DNA from: Candidatus Sericytochromatia bacterium S15B-MN24 CBMW_12
GTDB taxonomy: Bacteria > Cyanobacteriota > Sericytochromatia > S15B-MN24 > UBA4093
Reading direction: 5' to 3'
Assembly (NCBI GenBank): GCA_002083825.1
Contig: DAZV01000042.1
Coordinates: 1-40,395, forward strand
DNA: 40,395 nt
The notes beneath the pieces are model-generated. The model worked only from the letters and a program-made list of their open reading frames with translations. It ran no database searches and was not told the origin of the DNA. Each line of letters opens with the position of its first letter. The stretch's first letter is position 1. Below, one piece after another: positions 1 to 7,534 of this stretch. A program made the position numbers and the translations under genes.

Positions 1-789
1 GGGATCGCCCTCTCGCTCGCGGCGTTCGCGAAGCTCGGTGAGTTCGCGCTCGATGTCCGCGAGCCTGGCGGAGCGGTAGGAATCGAGTTCGCTTTCCATG
101 GCGGTGAGCCGCTGGTTCAGGATCGCCTCGGGGTCGTGCTCGGGTTCGGCGAAGAGGCTGATCTGCTTCGCGTCTTGGCGGACGGCGAGGTCGGCTTCGA
201 GGATGCGCTTGAGCTTGGCGTGCCGCTTGTCGAGGTCGCGAGCGACTTCTTGCTCCCGGCGCCGGCGCAGGGCGCCGATTTCCGCGGACAGGACGGCTTC
301 GCGCGCCGTGAACGCGGCCTCTTGGGCGATGAGAGCGGCTTCTTTCTCGCTCAGCAGGCGCTCGAGTTCCTGGGCGGGCAGGCGTTGCTCGGGTTCCTTG
401 AAGGCGGTGGGTTCGGGTGGCGGTGCGAGGAAGCGGCCGGCGAGGTCTGCCGTGACCCGGTGGGCGATGCTGAGGGCGAGCAGGGCGTCGCCGTAGGTGA
501 GGTTCTTGTCGGCGTCGTGGTGGGCCGCTCGGTTGCCTTGCTTTCGCAGGCGATGCATGTCGTCGAGGGTCTGGCTGGTGACGTGATGCCGGCGCCCCAG
601 CTCGTCGATGGCTCCATAGAGCTCGTTGGGGCGATCAGGTCCCAGAATGCCCGCCACCAGGGCTTCCGCGAGGTGTCGCAGCTTGAGCGCGCAGGTGTCG
701 GGAGCGGTGTAGACGCTGTCTTCCGCCTGCATCCCGTACTGCGCGACCGCCGGCCAGCTTTCCGATAGATAGCTGAAGTTACGTTCCAA
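1..789 (-). CDS. N-terminal part of DUF4145-type protein, HsdR-like helicase/restriction subunit (partial)
   Basis: Leftward gene cut by the window edge; 263 codons are visible with no stop. The N-terminus (LERNFSYLSESWPAVAQYG, then LKLRHLAEALVAGIL and a block ending MHRLRKQGNRAAHHD) matches the DUF4145-type domain at the start of many HsdR-like type I restriction subunits and related DEAD/DEAH helicases: a helical HEPN-like fold with conserved R..GN.AAH. Residues about 140-260 are a charged coiled coil (repeated E/R/K/A, e.g. LRERREREGD), the usual linker before a helicase. The start is TTG at 789, preceded by GGGGGAGA six bases upstream; the first ATG is 19 codons further in and would delete the conserved NFSYL block. 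The catalytic part lies outside the window, so nuclease or helicase function is inferred from the family. The gene is divergent from xseA. Confidence 0.6.
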   Translation of the reverse strand, partial: MERNFSYLSESWPAVAQYGMQAEDSVYTAPDTCALKLRHLAEALVAGILGPDRPNELYGAIDELGRRHHVTSQTLDDMHRLRKQGNRAAHHDADKNLTYGDALLALSIAHRVTADLAGRFLAPPPEPTAFKEPEQRLPAQELERLLSEKEAALIAQEAAFTAREAVLSAEIGALRRRREQEVARDLDKRHAKLKRILEADLAVRQDAKQISLFAEPEHDPEAILNQRLTAMESELDSYRSARLADIERELTELRERREREGDP

Positions 790-813
790 GCCGTCTCCCC
801 CCTGCGCTATCCC

Positions 814-844
814 TAGCTTGGCGGGCAAGGCGCCTGCCTGTCAA
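814..844 (-). promoter_or_regulatory. Possible promoter for the DUF4145-type gene
   Basis: On the minus strand a perfect TTGACA (plus 839-844) is followed after 19 bases by AAGCTA (plus 814-819), 25 bases upstream of the TTG start. The spacer is long and the -10 poor, so this is weak. The 77 bp between the two divergent genes must hold both promoters. Confidence 0.25.
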
Positions 845-866
845 GTATGGAGAGGGGGGATAACCG

Positions 867-2696
867 TTGCTTGACGGGTACATGATCGCCAGGTTGAAAG
901 GAGCGGCCTTGAGCCACCTCGATTACGATCCGCCAAAGCGGCTGCTGGCCGCCAAGCTCGAACCCTGGGACGCGCAGCGCCTTGCGGATCTCAAGGCCAT
1001 GCTGCCTTCCCCGAACCGCTATAACGGGGCTCGCAAGCACTGGGAATTTCCCGTCGCGTACGCGGCGTGGGCCGTCCAGGTCCTCGTGCCCCTGGGCTAC
1101 GAACCCACCCCGACCTTCGTAGCCGAGTTCGCCGCGCTGCTCGCGCCCGTGGCTCCCGCGCCGCCGATCCCCCCGCCCGCCGTCTCCAGCGTCTCGGAGC
1201 TGCTCGACGAGATTCGCCGGGCCCTGCGCGATCGCTTCGACGCCCCCCGCTGGATCAGCGGCACCCTCATCGGGTTCGAACGCACCAAGGGTAAGCGCTA
1301 CCTCGCCTGCGAACTCGCCGAGATCCCGGACGGCGCCCAGGTGCAACGCGCGAGCCTCGCCGTCTACGTCCCCGAAGCCGCCGCCGCCCGCATCCGAAAG
1401 CGCTTCGAGAAGGCGGGGCTCACCCTCGAGGAGCGAATGCCGGTCCTCTTGAGAGGCCGGGTCGTCCTGGCTTCCTTCGGCAACAAGGTTCAGCTGGAGG
1501 TCGACGACGCCGATCCCGCCTACACCCTGGGGAAGCAAGCCGAGACCCTGGATCGCCTCTATCGCCGCCTGGTCGAGGAAGGCCTGGCTTCGCGCAACCC
1601 TGCAATCCCCTTGCCGACGCTCGCGACGCGGCTCGGGATCGTCTCCAGCCCCAACGCGCAAGGCTTTCAAGACCTCGTGGCCGTGCTGGGGCAAGCCGGC
1701 GGCGCTTTCGAGGTGGAACTGGCGGAGGCGGCCATGCAGGGACCCCAGACGGCCAGGGAAGTCGGGCGGGCGATCGCCATCCTCGCCGCTCGCCGCCCCG
1801 ATGCCATTTTGATCGTCAGGGGAGGCGGCGCCAAGGGCGATCTCAACTGGTTCAACGACGAGGCCCTGGCCCGGGCCGTTTGCCTCTGCCCGGTTCCCGT
1901 CCTGGTCGGAATCGGTCACACGAGCGACGAGACGATTCTCGATCGGGTGGCGCGCCCGCATCCGACCCCCACGGCTCTCGGCACGTTCCTCGTCAAGCAG
2001 GTGGAGACCGCCCTGGAAGCGGTTGAAAGCGGCACGCGACGGGCGCTGGCAGGCTTGCTGCATCGCTTGGCCTTGGAGCAGGAGCGGACGCGTGCTGGGG
2101 CATTCGCCCTGCGGAGCGCGGCTTTCGCCCGGACCGGCGGAGAACGCACCACGCTCGCCCGTCATGCCGAGCGGATAGCGGCCCAGCCGCGACTCCTGCG
2201 CCAACGTATCGAGGCCTTGAGCGTGATGCAAGCGCGTCTCGTTCCCCTACCCGCCCGCCGCGTGGATGACGCCCTCTTTCGGGTGGACTCCGTCGTCCTT
2301 CGGATGGGACAAGTCTGCTGGCGCGCGCGGAGCGCCGGCGAAGCGTTCGATGCCCTGGCCTCGCGGCTTCCCGGTTTGGCGCTCCGCGAGTTCCCGGGTT
2401 CGTTCCGGTCGATCGAGCAGTTCGCCGAGCGGCTCGCGCGGGTAGGCCGGCAGCCGGCGGTCGCCGAGGCCGCGCGTCTGGGCGACCTGGCTCATCGCCT
2501 GGCTGCCGTCGATCCGGCCAAGCAGTTTGCCCGCGGATTTGCCATGATCAAGCGACCGGGAGGGCGGCGCGTTCGATCGGCGTCGGAACTCCGGCCGGGA
2601 GATCCCCTGGAGATCGTCTTGCCGGACGGAATCGCCCGCGCGCGCATCGAGGAAATCCATCACGCAGGAGGACAGGATGAACCAGGCCGTGCCTGA
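867..2696 (+). CDS. xseA: Exonuclease VII large subunit with extra N-terminal HARP-like domain
   Basis: Large subunit of the single-strand-specific exonuclease VII, which degrades ssDNA to acid-insoluble and then short oligonucleotides in repair. Residues about 110-215 form the OB-fold region (SSVSELLDEIRRALRD... WISGTLIGF). The catalytic core keeps the family's key residues: D in QDLVAVL, R in VRGGGAKGDL, and H/D in GHTSDETI, followed by the PTPTALG loop. A long helical C-terminal region and a final beta segment (QFARGFAMIKRPGGRRV) follow. It is 609 aa against about 400-460 for the family; the excess is mainly residues 1-105, whose LKAMLPSPNRYNGARKHWEF block resembles a HARP domain. Starts: TTG 867 (AGAGGGGGGA seven bases upstream), ATG 882 (weak site), or TTG 909 (AAAGGAG five bases upstream); all keep the extra domain. 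Overlaps xseB by 20 bp. Confidence 0.88.
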   Translation: MLDGYMIARLKGAALSHLDYDPPKRLLAAKLEPWDAQRLADLKAMLPSPNRYNGARKHWEFPVAYAAWAVQVLVPLGYEPTPTFVAEFAALLAPVAPAPPIPPPAVSSVSELLDEIRRALRDRFDAPRWISGTLIGFERTKGKRYLACELAEIPDGAQVQRASLAVYVPEAAAARIRKRFEKAGLTLEERMPVLLRGRVVLASFGNKVQLEVDDADPAYTLGKQAETLDRLYRRLVEEGLASRNPAIPLPTLATRLGIVSSPNAQGFQDLVAVLGQAGGAFEVELAEAAMQGPQTAREVGRAIAILAARRPDAILIVRGGGAKGDLNWFNDEALARAVCLCPVPVLVGIGHTSDETILDRVARPHPTPTALGTFLVKQVETALEAVESGTRRALAGLLHRLALEQERTRAGAFALRSAAFARTGGERTTLARHAERIAAQPRLLRQRIEALSVMQARLVPLPARRVDDALFRVDSVVLRMGQVCWRARSAGEAFDALASRLPGLALREFPGSFRSIEQFAERLARVGRQPAVAEAARLGDLAHRLAAVDPAKQFARGFAMIKRPGGRRVRSASELRPGDPLEIVLPDGIARARIEEIHHAGGQDEPGRA

Positions 2697-2931
2697 AAGC
2701 TACAAGCAGGGAATTCAGGAACTCGAGGCGCTGATCAAGGAGCTGGAGAGCAGCGAGGTGGACATCGACAGGCTGGAGGAGAAGGTCGCGCGCGCCGCCT
2801 ACCTGGTCGGCCACTGTCGCGAGAAGCTCAAGCGTACCGAGCTCAGCGTCAACACGATCGTCGCATCCCTCAACGAGGCGCCTTCGCTGGCCAAGAACGC
2901 GCCGACCGAGGAGGACTCGATTCCCGTTTAG
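2677..2931 (+). CDS. xseB: Exonuclease VII small subunit
   Basis: An 84-aa helical protein that pairs with XseA; several small subunits wrap the large one through coiled-coil contacts. The sequence shows the family pattern: SYKQGIQELEALIKELES, then a DIDRLEEKVARAAYLVGHC segment and EKLKRTELSVN, i.e. two amphipathic helices with the conserved E-L-E.I...LE.....D..LE heptads. The length is typical (about 70-90 aa). ATG at 2677 has GGAGG about eight bases upstream inside the xseA end. The 20-bp overlap with xseA points to translational coupling. The stop is followed within 7 bp by the end of the converging vapC gene, and no hairpin terminator is visible between them. Confidence 0.93.
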   Translation: MNQAVPESYKQGIQELEALIKELESSEVDIDRLEEKVARAAYLVGHCREKLKRTELSVNTIVASLNEAPSLAKNAPTEEDSIPV

Positions 2932-2937
2932 CCGCGG

Positions 2938-3372
2938 TCATCCCTTGGAAGACGAGCCCCAGGGGTTGATGACGAGGGCGCCGCAACGTTGGAGGTCCTT
3001 CGAATTGCGGGTGACGACCGTCATGCCGAGGGCGATCGCCGTCGCGGCAATCATGCTGTCGGCAAGGGGGAGGGTCGTTCCCGTGGCTGCGGCCTCCCCG
3101 CGTTTCATTCCCCAGAGTATGGCGGCCTCCGCGCTCACCGGCAGCATCCGTTGCGCAAAGCGTGGGAGCAAGTGATTTTCGAGCCAGCTCAGCAGGTCGA
3201 TTTTCCGGCGGGAGTCTGCGAGTTTGCTGATTCCTGCCTGGATCTCGCCCAGGGTCACGACGCTGAGGAATATCCGTTCCTCGGGTTGCGCCGTGAGCCA
3301 TTCGAGTACACCTTGGTCGGGAACGGGTTTGACGAGTTCGGAAATGACGCAGGTGTCGAGTAAGTAGTTCAA
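2938..3372 (-). CDS. vapC: PIN-domain toxin (VapC/FitB type ribonuclease)
   Basis: A 144-aa PIN-domain endoribonuclease, the toxin half of a type II toxin-antitoxin pair. Conserved acidic metal-binding residues are visible: D6 in LLDTCVISEL with the following E, E in VTLGEIQAGI, D in LPLADSMIAATAI, and the C-terminal VVTRNSKDLQ. This layout is closest to the FitB-like VapC subfamily. The start is TTG at 3372, overlapping the antitoxin stop in a TTGA motif, so toxin translation is coupled to the antitoxin. Family knowledge: the toxin cleaves RNA (tRNA or rRNA for studied members) when free and represses its own promoter with its partner. The target here cannot be read from sequence. Confidence 0.9.
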   Translation of the reverse strand: MNYLLDTCVISELVKPVPDQGVLEWLTAQPEERIFLSVVTLGEIQAGISKLADSRRKIDLLSWLENHLLPRFAQRMLPVSAEAAILWGMKRGEAAATGTTLPLADSMIAATAIALGMTVVTRNSKDLQRCGALVINPWGSSSKG

Positions 3373-3617
3373 AGGTCGATCACCGGGGCGGGTTCGGCGG
3401 GGCGCTCGAGATCGAGGTTCTCGCCCACCAGCGGCGAGTTTCGGAAGAAGTCGACGAGCGACGTCTTGGGGCGGGTGAGTTCGCGATAGTCCTCGAAGGA
3501 GAGAATGACTCCCGCCTCGCGCCCGTGGCTGGTGATCAGCTGAGGGCCGTTCGTGGCGGCATCTCGAAGGACCTGGCTCAGGCGATTCTTGGCGTCCTGG
3601 ATTTGCCAGCGCTGCAT
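3369..3617 (-). CDS. Phd/YefM-type antitoxin
   Basis: An 82-aa antitoxin that should bind and neutralise the downstream PIN toxin and autoregulate the operon. The N-terminal 50 residues (WQIQDAKNRLSQVLRDA, then GPQLITSHGREAGVILSFEDY) match the Phd/YefM DNA-binding fold. The proline- and acid-rich C-terminus (DLERPAEPAPVIDL) is the likely toxin-binding tail. ATG at 3617 has GGGAGG upstream. It overlaps vapC by 4 bp. Upstream lies a palindromic operator placed between -35 and -10. Confidence 0.9.
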   Translation of the reverse strand: MQRWQIQDAKNRLSQVLRDAATNGPQLITSHGREAGVILSFEDYRELTRPKTSLVDFFRNSPLVGENLDLERPAEPAPVIDL

Positions 3618-3645
3618 CTTCGGCCTCCCTTCATGCGATCTCTAA

Positions 3646-3675
3646 ATTATGTCTAGACGGTCTAGATTTTACCAA
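3646..3675 (-). promoter_or_regulatory. Promoter of the toxin-antitoxin operon with operator inside the spacer
   Basis: Reading the minus strand, TTGGTA (plus 3670-3675) and CATAAT (plus 3646-3651) are separated by 18 bases. The spacer contains the near-perfect inverted repeat TCTAGACCGTCTAGA (plus 3652-3666), built from two TCTAGA half-sites. A Phd-type repressor bound here would block RNA polymerase, which fits conditional cooperativity known for these operons. Sites are seen; function is inferred. Confidence 0.6.
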
Positions 3676-3709
3676 GGGGGAGTGAAGGTTGGCAAGCGGA
3701 AAGCCCTGA

Positions 3710-4309
3710 TTACCCCTTGGCGGTGTCGAGGTTGACCTCGCGGGCCAGGATGATGGCGTCGGCGATTTCCTTGAGGGGTTTGCGCTTGTCCATGGAGAGT
3801 TTCTGGATCTTGCGGAAGGCGGCCGCCTCGGAGAGCCCGTAATTCTCCATCAGGATGCCCTTGGCCTTTTCGACCAGCTTGCGGATCTCGATGCTCTCCT
3901 TGAGGTCTCCCACGACCTTTTGAAGGGCGAAGAGTTCGTTGGCGCGGGCGAGGGCCACCTCGATGGTGGGAAGGATATCCGCTTCCTTGATGGGCTTGAC
4001 CAGGTAGCCGTAGACGCCGAGTTCGGTGGCCTGCTGGATCAGCTCGGGCTGGGAGTAGGCGGTCAGCATGATGACCGGGATGGTGCGCTCGGCGTTGATC
4101 CGGCGAACGGCCTCCAGGCCGTCCATGACGGGCATCTTGATGTCCATGACGATCAGATCCGGGCTGAGCTTCTGGGCGAGCGCGATGGCCTCCTCGCCGT
4201 TGCAGCCCTCTCCGACGATATCGTGGCCATGCTCCTTGAGCATCTCGCGCAGGTCGAGCCGGATGATGGATTCGTCGTCCACCAGGAGAATGCGAAGTTT
4301 CGATTTCAT
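3710..4309 (-). CDS. pdtaR: ANTAR-domain response regulator (PdtaR type)
   Basis: A 199-aa regulator. The N-terminal receiver domain has acidic pair D11-D12, phosphoacceptor D56 in LIVMDIKMP, T83 and K105 (YLVKPIKE). Residues about 140-190 are an ANTAR RNA-binding domain (VEKAKGILMENYGLSEAAAF, then KLSMDKRKPLKEIADAI). Family knowledge: phosphorylation by a cognate kinase makes the protein dimerise and bind paired RNA hairpins with hexanucleotide loops in leaders, usually giving antitermination. The ATG at 4309 is preceded by AGAGAGGA; a longer frame upstream is spurious because it runs into the kinase gene. Only 7 bp separate it from the pdtaS stop, so the two are co-transcribed. I did not find a convincing ANTAR target RNA in the window. 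Confidence 0.92.
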   Translation of the reverse strand: MKSKLRILLVDDESIIRLDLREMLKEHGHDIVGEGCNGEEAIALAQKLSPDLIVMDIKMPVMDGLEAVRRINAERTIPVIMLTAYSQPELIQQATELGVYGYLVKPIKEADILPTIEVALARANELFALQKVVGDLKESIEIRKLVEKAKGILMENYGLSEAAAFRKIQKLSMDKRKPLKEIADAIILAREVNLDTAKG

Positions 4310-4316
4310 GGGGCTA

Positions 4317-5768
4317 TTATCCTCTCTCTGCCACGGGAATGGTGACGGTGATGATCGTGCCTTCGTTCGAACTTTCAATCTTGATGTCGCCGTGGAGGTC
4401 CTGCCTTGCTAGGGTGTCGATGATCTCCCAGCCCAGGTTTCCGTTGGATTTGGGGTTGAAGTCGCGGGGCAGGCCGATACCGTTGTCGCAGAGCATCATG
4501 GTGAGCTCGGTGTCGGTGAGGGAGAGGCCGAGTTCGACGCGTCCCTGCTTGCGGCCGGTGAAGGCGTGCTTGAGGGTGTTTTGAAGCAGCTCGTTGATGA
4601 TGAGCGCCATCGAGGTGGCCTGGGCGGAGGGCAGGGTGATGGGGTACGAGGGGCAGACCACGCGGGCGTCGATGTTGGAGTCCGGCGGCAGCATGCTCTG
4701 CAGGGCGGCCGACAACAAGTTGTAGGCCAGTTCCTTGATGTCGACCACGCCCACGTCATCCTGGGAAAGGTACTCGTGGACCAGGGCAATGGAGGAGATC
4801 CGGTCGATGCACTCGGTGAGGATGCTCTTGACCTCGGAGCTGCGGCTGCGGCGCTGCTGGAGGCGCAGGAGGCCGGCGACGGTCTGGAGGTTGTTCTTCA
4901 CCCGGTGGTGGACCTCGCGGATGATGGTCTCCTTGATGGCCAGTTCGCGATCCTTCTCCTTGAGCTCGGTGAAGTCGCGCAGGACCCGGATGCAGGCGAC
5001 CGTCTCGTCGGCGGGATCCAACGGGACGGTGCGAACGGCGAGGGCCATGCGGGGCGAGAGCAGCTCCATGTCCTCGTAGATGGCGTTGGTCTTGGTGATG
5101 CGGCTTTCACGGTTGGCCACCATGGTTTCTTCCCAGCCGAGGCCGTCGAGGAACTCGGGAAGGCCCATGCGGCGGGCGAGATTGACGGCCGAGTGGGTCG
5201 CGTGCTTGATGATGCCCTGGGAATCGACGAGCAGGAGGGCGTCTCCGGGCTGCAAGGGGGGCAGCGAGACGTCGGAGGTCTTGGCCTTGTTCATGAGGGT
5301 GAGGACCGCGCGGGAGATGGCGGTCCGGTAGATCTGGCGCTTCTCTTCGGTGTGCTTGAGTTCCTCGTAGAGGTTGCGTTCGACCACGAGGATGCCGCAG
5401 GTGCGCTTGCCGGAGCGCATGGGGTAGATCATCTGGCTCATGGGCTGGCCGTTGACGACCTTGCCGACGGAGCCCTCGGTGATCTCGCCGGACTTGAGGG
5501 CCTGGTAGAGGGCCGAGGCATTTCCCGGATCGGCCACCTGACCGATTTGCGTGCGGCGGTAAAAGGATTCCCGGACCGTGGGTTTGGCTTCGGAGACCAC
5601 GACCAGCTTCTTTTCGGAACTCGGGCAGTAGATGAGCAGGTCCGCCGGCATGATGTCGGCGAGGAACGCGAGGTGGCGGCTCATGTTCTGAATCCAGCGG
5701 CGATCGCCCTCCTGAGGGACGAGATCCGCGAGCGTCGGAGAGGCGGGGGGCGTGGTGTTCACGGCCAT
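4317..5768 (-). CDS. pdtaS: Sensor histidine kinase of the PdtaS/HisKA_2 family
   Basis: A 483-aa soluble histidine kinase, collinear with actinobacterial PdtaS. Order: a GAF-like H_kinase_N region (residues about 1-130; ADLLIYCPSSEKKLVV), a PAS region (about 165-265; LLLVDSQGIIKHATHSAVNL), the HisKA_2 box EVHHRVKNNLQT near residue 285 with the phosphorylated His, then HATPase_c with N-box NELLQNTLKHAF (about 392-403), G1 DNGIGLP and a G2-like NGNLGWEII. There is no transmembrane helix, so it senses a cytosolic signal. The ATG at 5768 lies two bases beyond the tyrS stop with only a weak AGG upstream, suggesting coupling to tyrS translation. Its partner is the ANTAR regulator immediately downstream. 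The signal is unknown; mycobacterial work on PdtaS implicates metals, nitric oxide or cyclic dinucleotides. Confidence 0.92.
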   Translation of the reverse strand: MAVNTTPPASPTLADLVPQEGDRRWIQNMSRHLAFLADIMPADLLIYCPSSEKKLVVVSEAKPTVRESFYRRTQIGQVADPGNASALYQALKSGEITEGSVGKVVNGQPMSQMIYPMRSGKRTCGILVVERNLYEELKHTEEKRQIYRTAISRAVLTLMNKAKTSDVSLPPLQPGDALLLVDSQGIIKHATHSAVNLARRMGLPEFLDGLGWEETMVANRESRITKTNAIYEDMELLSPRMALAVRTVPLDPADETVACIRVLRDFTELKEKDRELAIKETIIREVHHRVKNNLQTVAGLLRLQQRRSRSSEVKSILTECIDRISSIALVHEYLSQDDVGVVDIKELAYNLLSAALQSMLPPDSNIDARVVCPSYPITLPSAQATSMALIINELLQNTLKHAFTGRKQGRVELGLSLTDTELTMMLCDNGIGLPRDFNPKSNGNLGWEIIDTLARQDLHGDIKIESSNEGTIITVTIPVAERG

Positions 5769-5770
5769 CG

Positions 5771-6997
5771 CTAGGCCTGGTGGATCGCGCGACCGAAACG
5801 GCGCTTGCCCACCTGGACGATCACGCCTTCGGACCCGACTTCCACGCGCTGGTCGATCGCCTTGACGGTTTCGGGCTCCGCGTCGCGATGCAGCTTCACG
5901 CCACCTTGCTGGACGAGCCGCCGCGCTTCGGAGGAACTCGCGGCGAGCCCCATGGCGACCAAGAGGGCGGCAGCCGGCATGCTGGCCTCGGGCACCGGGC
6001 AAAGCGGAATGTCCTCGGGAAGCTGGCGCTGCTGGAACTGGCGCACGAAGGCCTCTTCGGCTTGAAGTCCCACGCTGGGACCGTGGTAGCGGCTGACGAC
6101 GGCCTTGGCGAGGCGCATCTTGGCGTCGCGCGGATGGGTCGTCCCCGCCTCGAGCCCTTCGAGGAGGGGTGCGATCTCGGAAAGGGGCAGGCCCGAAGCC
6201 AGCCGGTAGTAGTTCTCGAGCAGGCTGTCGGGAATCGACATGACCTTGCCGTACATGTCCTCGGGAGCGTCAGTGAGGCCGATGGTGTTGCCGAGGGACT
6301 TGGACATCTTTTGAACGCCGTCGGTGCCTTCGAGGATCGGGAACATCATGACGACCTGGGGGCTCTGTCCGTAGGCCTGCTGAATGTCGCGGCCCATGAG
6401 AAGGTTGAACTTCTGATCGGTGCCTCCCAGCTCGACGTCGGCCTTGATGGCGACTGAGTCGTAGCCCTGCATGAGGGGGTAGAGGAACTCGTGCAGGGCG
6501 ATGGGGTCGTTTCGCTCGTAGCGCTTGGCGAAGTTGTCTCGCGCGAGCATCTGGGCCACCGTGGCCTGGGCCGCCAGCTTGACGGTGTCGGCGAAGGACA
6601 TGCGGTCGAGCCACTCCCCGTTCCAGTGGACCTCGGCCTTTGAGAGGTCGACGATGAGTCCGAGCTGGTCGAGGTAGGTCTGGGCGTTTTGCTTGACGTC
6701 GTCGAGGGAGAGGGGCGGGCGGGTGGCTTCCTTGCCGGTGGGGTCGCCGATCCGGGCGGTGAAGTCCCCGATGATGATCACGACCTGGTGGCCGGCGTCC
6801 TGGAAGCGCCTCAGGGCGTGAAGGACCACCGCATGACCGAGGTGTAGGTCGGGCTTGGTGGGATCGAAGCCGAGCTTGATGCGCAGGGGCCGGTCGAGCT
6901 CCTTGAGCTTGGCCTCGAGGCTCCCCTGCGGCAGGGTTTCGACCGCAAGCTGGGTGAGTTCGGCGAGGATCGGATTCGGCGGAAGCTGGACGGACAC
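5771..6997 (-). CDS. tyrS: Tyrosyl-tRNA synthetase
   Basis: Class I aminoacyl-tRNA synthetase that charges tRNA-Tyr. The catalytic Rossmann domain carries the HIGH-type signature HLGH (residues 52-55) and KMSKS (about residue 235, in GVQKMSKSLGN). GGTDQKFN, typical of the tyrosine/ATP pocket, lies between them. The C-terminal about 65 residues are an S4 RNA-binding domain (SSSEARRLVQQGGVKLH). The 408-aa length is normal for the TyrZ-like long form. The start is GTG at 6997, seven bases from AAAGGAG; the longer frame upstream has no such site. First gene of an operon with pdtaS and pdtaR. A -10 (TATAAT) lies about 95 bp upstream. I looked for a T-box leader and did not find one. Confidence 0.96.
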   Translation of the reverse strand: MSVQLPPNPILAELTQLAVETLPQGSLEAKLKELDRPLRIKLGFDPTKPDLHLGHAVVLHALRRFQDAGHQVVIIIGDFTARIGDPTGKEATRPPLSLDDVKQNAQTYLDQLGLIVDLSKAEVHWNGEWLDRMSFADTVKLAAQATVAQMLARDNFAKRYERNDPIALHEFLYPLMQGYDSVAIKADVELGGTDQKFNLLMGRDIQQAYGQSPQVVMMFPILEGTDGVQKMSKSLGNTIGLTDAPEDMYGKVMSIPDSLLENYYRLASGLPLSEIAPLLEGLEAGTTHPRDAKMRLAKAVVSRYHGPSVGLQAEEAFVRQFQQRQLPEDIPLCPVPEASMPAAALLVAMGLAASSSEARRLVQQGGVKLHRDAEPETVKAIDQRVEVGSEGVIVQVGKRRFGRAIHQA

Positions 6998-7092
6998 TCG
7001 GTCGCTCCTTTTGTTATCCAAGCCGCAGGCGCTAACTAAGGTCCTGGGCGGGCACCATCGATTGGGGGCCATCCCCGCGGGATCGTCCCCTT

Positions 7093-7098
7093 ATTATA
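7093..7098 (-). promoter_or_regulatory. Consensus -10 (TATAAT) upstream of tyrS
   Basis: A perfect TATAAT on the minus strand gives a leader of roughly 90 nt before the tyrS GTG. No good -35 is seen at the normal distance, so an activator or an alternative element may be needed. The leader has no obvious terminator/antiterminator pair. Confidence 0.45.
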
Positions 7099-7114
7099 CC
7101 CCGCCTCGATCGGC

Positions 7115-7534
7115 TCAGACGCTCGGGAGGTGTTCGGGGAAGTAGACGCTGAGGAGCGCGCGCTGGTCGTCGTCCTCCGCTCGGAGGCGCTTCAGGGTCT
7201 GGCGTTCGCGCCCCGTCAGCGCCCCGGGCGCCTCGCCCTGGACGCCGGTCTGGTCGAAGAGGTCCACCAGGGCTTCTTTCAACGAGATGAGGACTTGGGG
7301 GTAATCCACGGGGGTCTCGACCTCCGGGGTTTCCGGCGGGGCGATGCCCCGATCCACCAGCAGATCCCAGAGGCTTTGCCCGTGGTTTTCGTCCTCTGCG
7401 GCGTGCCGCTCCAGGATGTCGTAGACGGGGCTCTCGCGCCCGCCCGCATCCAGCCAGCGCTTGGTCAACATGCCGGACGTGCGCTCGAGTTCCAGTGCTC
7501 TGAGCAACGCGGCGACGAATTCGTCCTGGTTCAT
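7115..7534 (-). CDS. Small acidic protein, possibly ferritin-like helical
   Basis: A 139-aa protein without a family I can name. It is strongly helical. One helix contains several Glu and His (LERTSGMLTKRWLDAGG, then ILERHAAEDENHGQSLWDLL), and the ERHAAEDENH stretch recalls the E..H metal ligands of ferritin-like four-helix proteins, but only one such motif is clear. The second half (YPQVLISLKEALVDLFDQTG, then RERQTLKRLRAEDDDQRALL) is a further helix pair. The start is ATG 7534 with AAAGGGGG upstream; the longer frame to 7738 is rejected because it lacks a site and has unlike composition. It sits alone between tyrS and the divergent gltA. Function unknown. Confidence 0.7.
   Translation of the reverse strand: MNQDEFVAALLRALELERTSGMLTKRWLDAGGRESPVYDILERHAAEDENHGQSLWDLLVDRGIAPPETPEVETPVDYPQVLISLKEALVDLFDQTGVQGEAPGALTGRERQTLKRLRAEDDDQRALLSVYFPEHLPSV

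Noticed and set aside
1250..1300. GGGTTCGAAC-like sequence suggesting a tRNA T-loop
   Set aside because: It lies inside xseA and has no flanking acceptor or anticodon stems. No tRNA was found in the window.
813..2231. Long leftward frame of 472 codons opposite xseA
   Set aside because: Lies antisense to a well-supported xseA, has arginine/glycine-rich composition typical of a GC-rich shadow, and matches no family.
3672..3720. Inverted repeat CCAAGGGG/CCCCTTGG around the pdtaR stop as a terminator
   Set aside because: The 33-nt loop, overlap with the stop codon and lack of a U-tract make it a poor terminator; it also overlaps the antitoxin promoter.
6998..7092. Possible T-box riboswitch upstream of tyrS
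   Set aside because: A stretch TGGTGCCCGCC was compared with the T-box sequence, but there is no full T-box motif, no terminator stem and the leader is too short.
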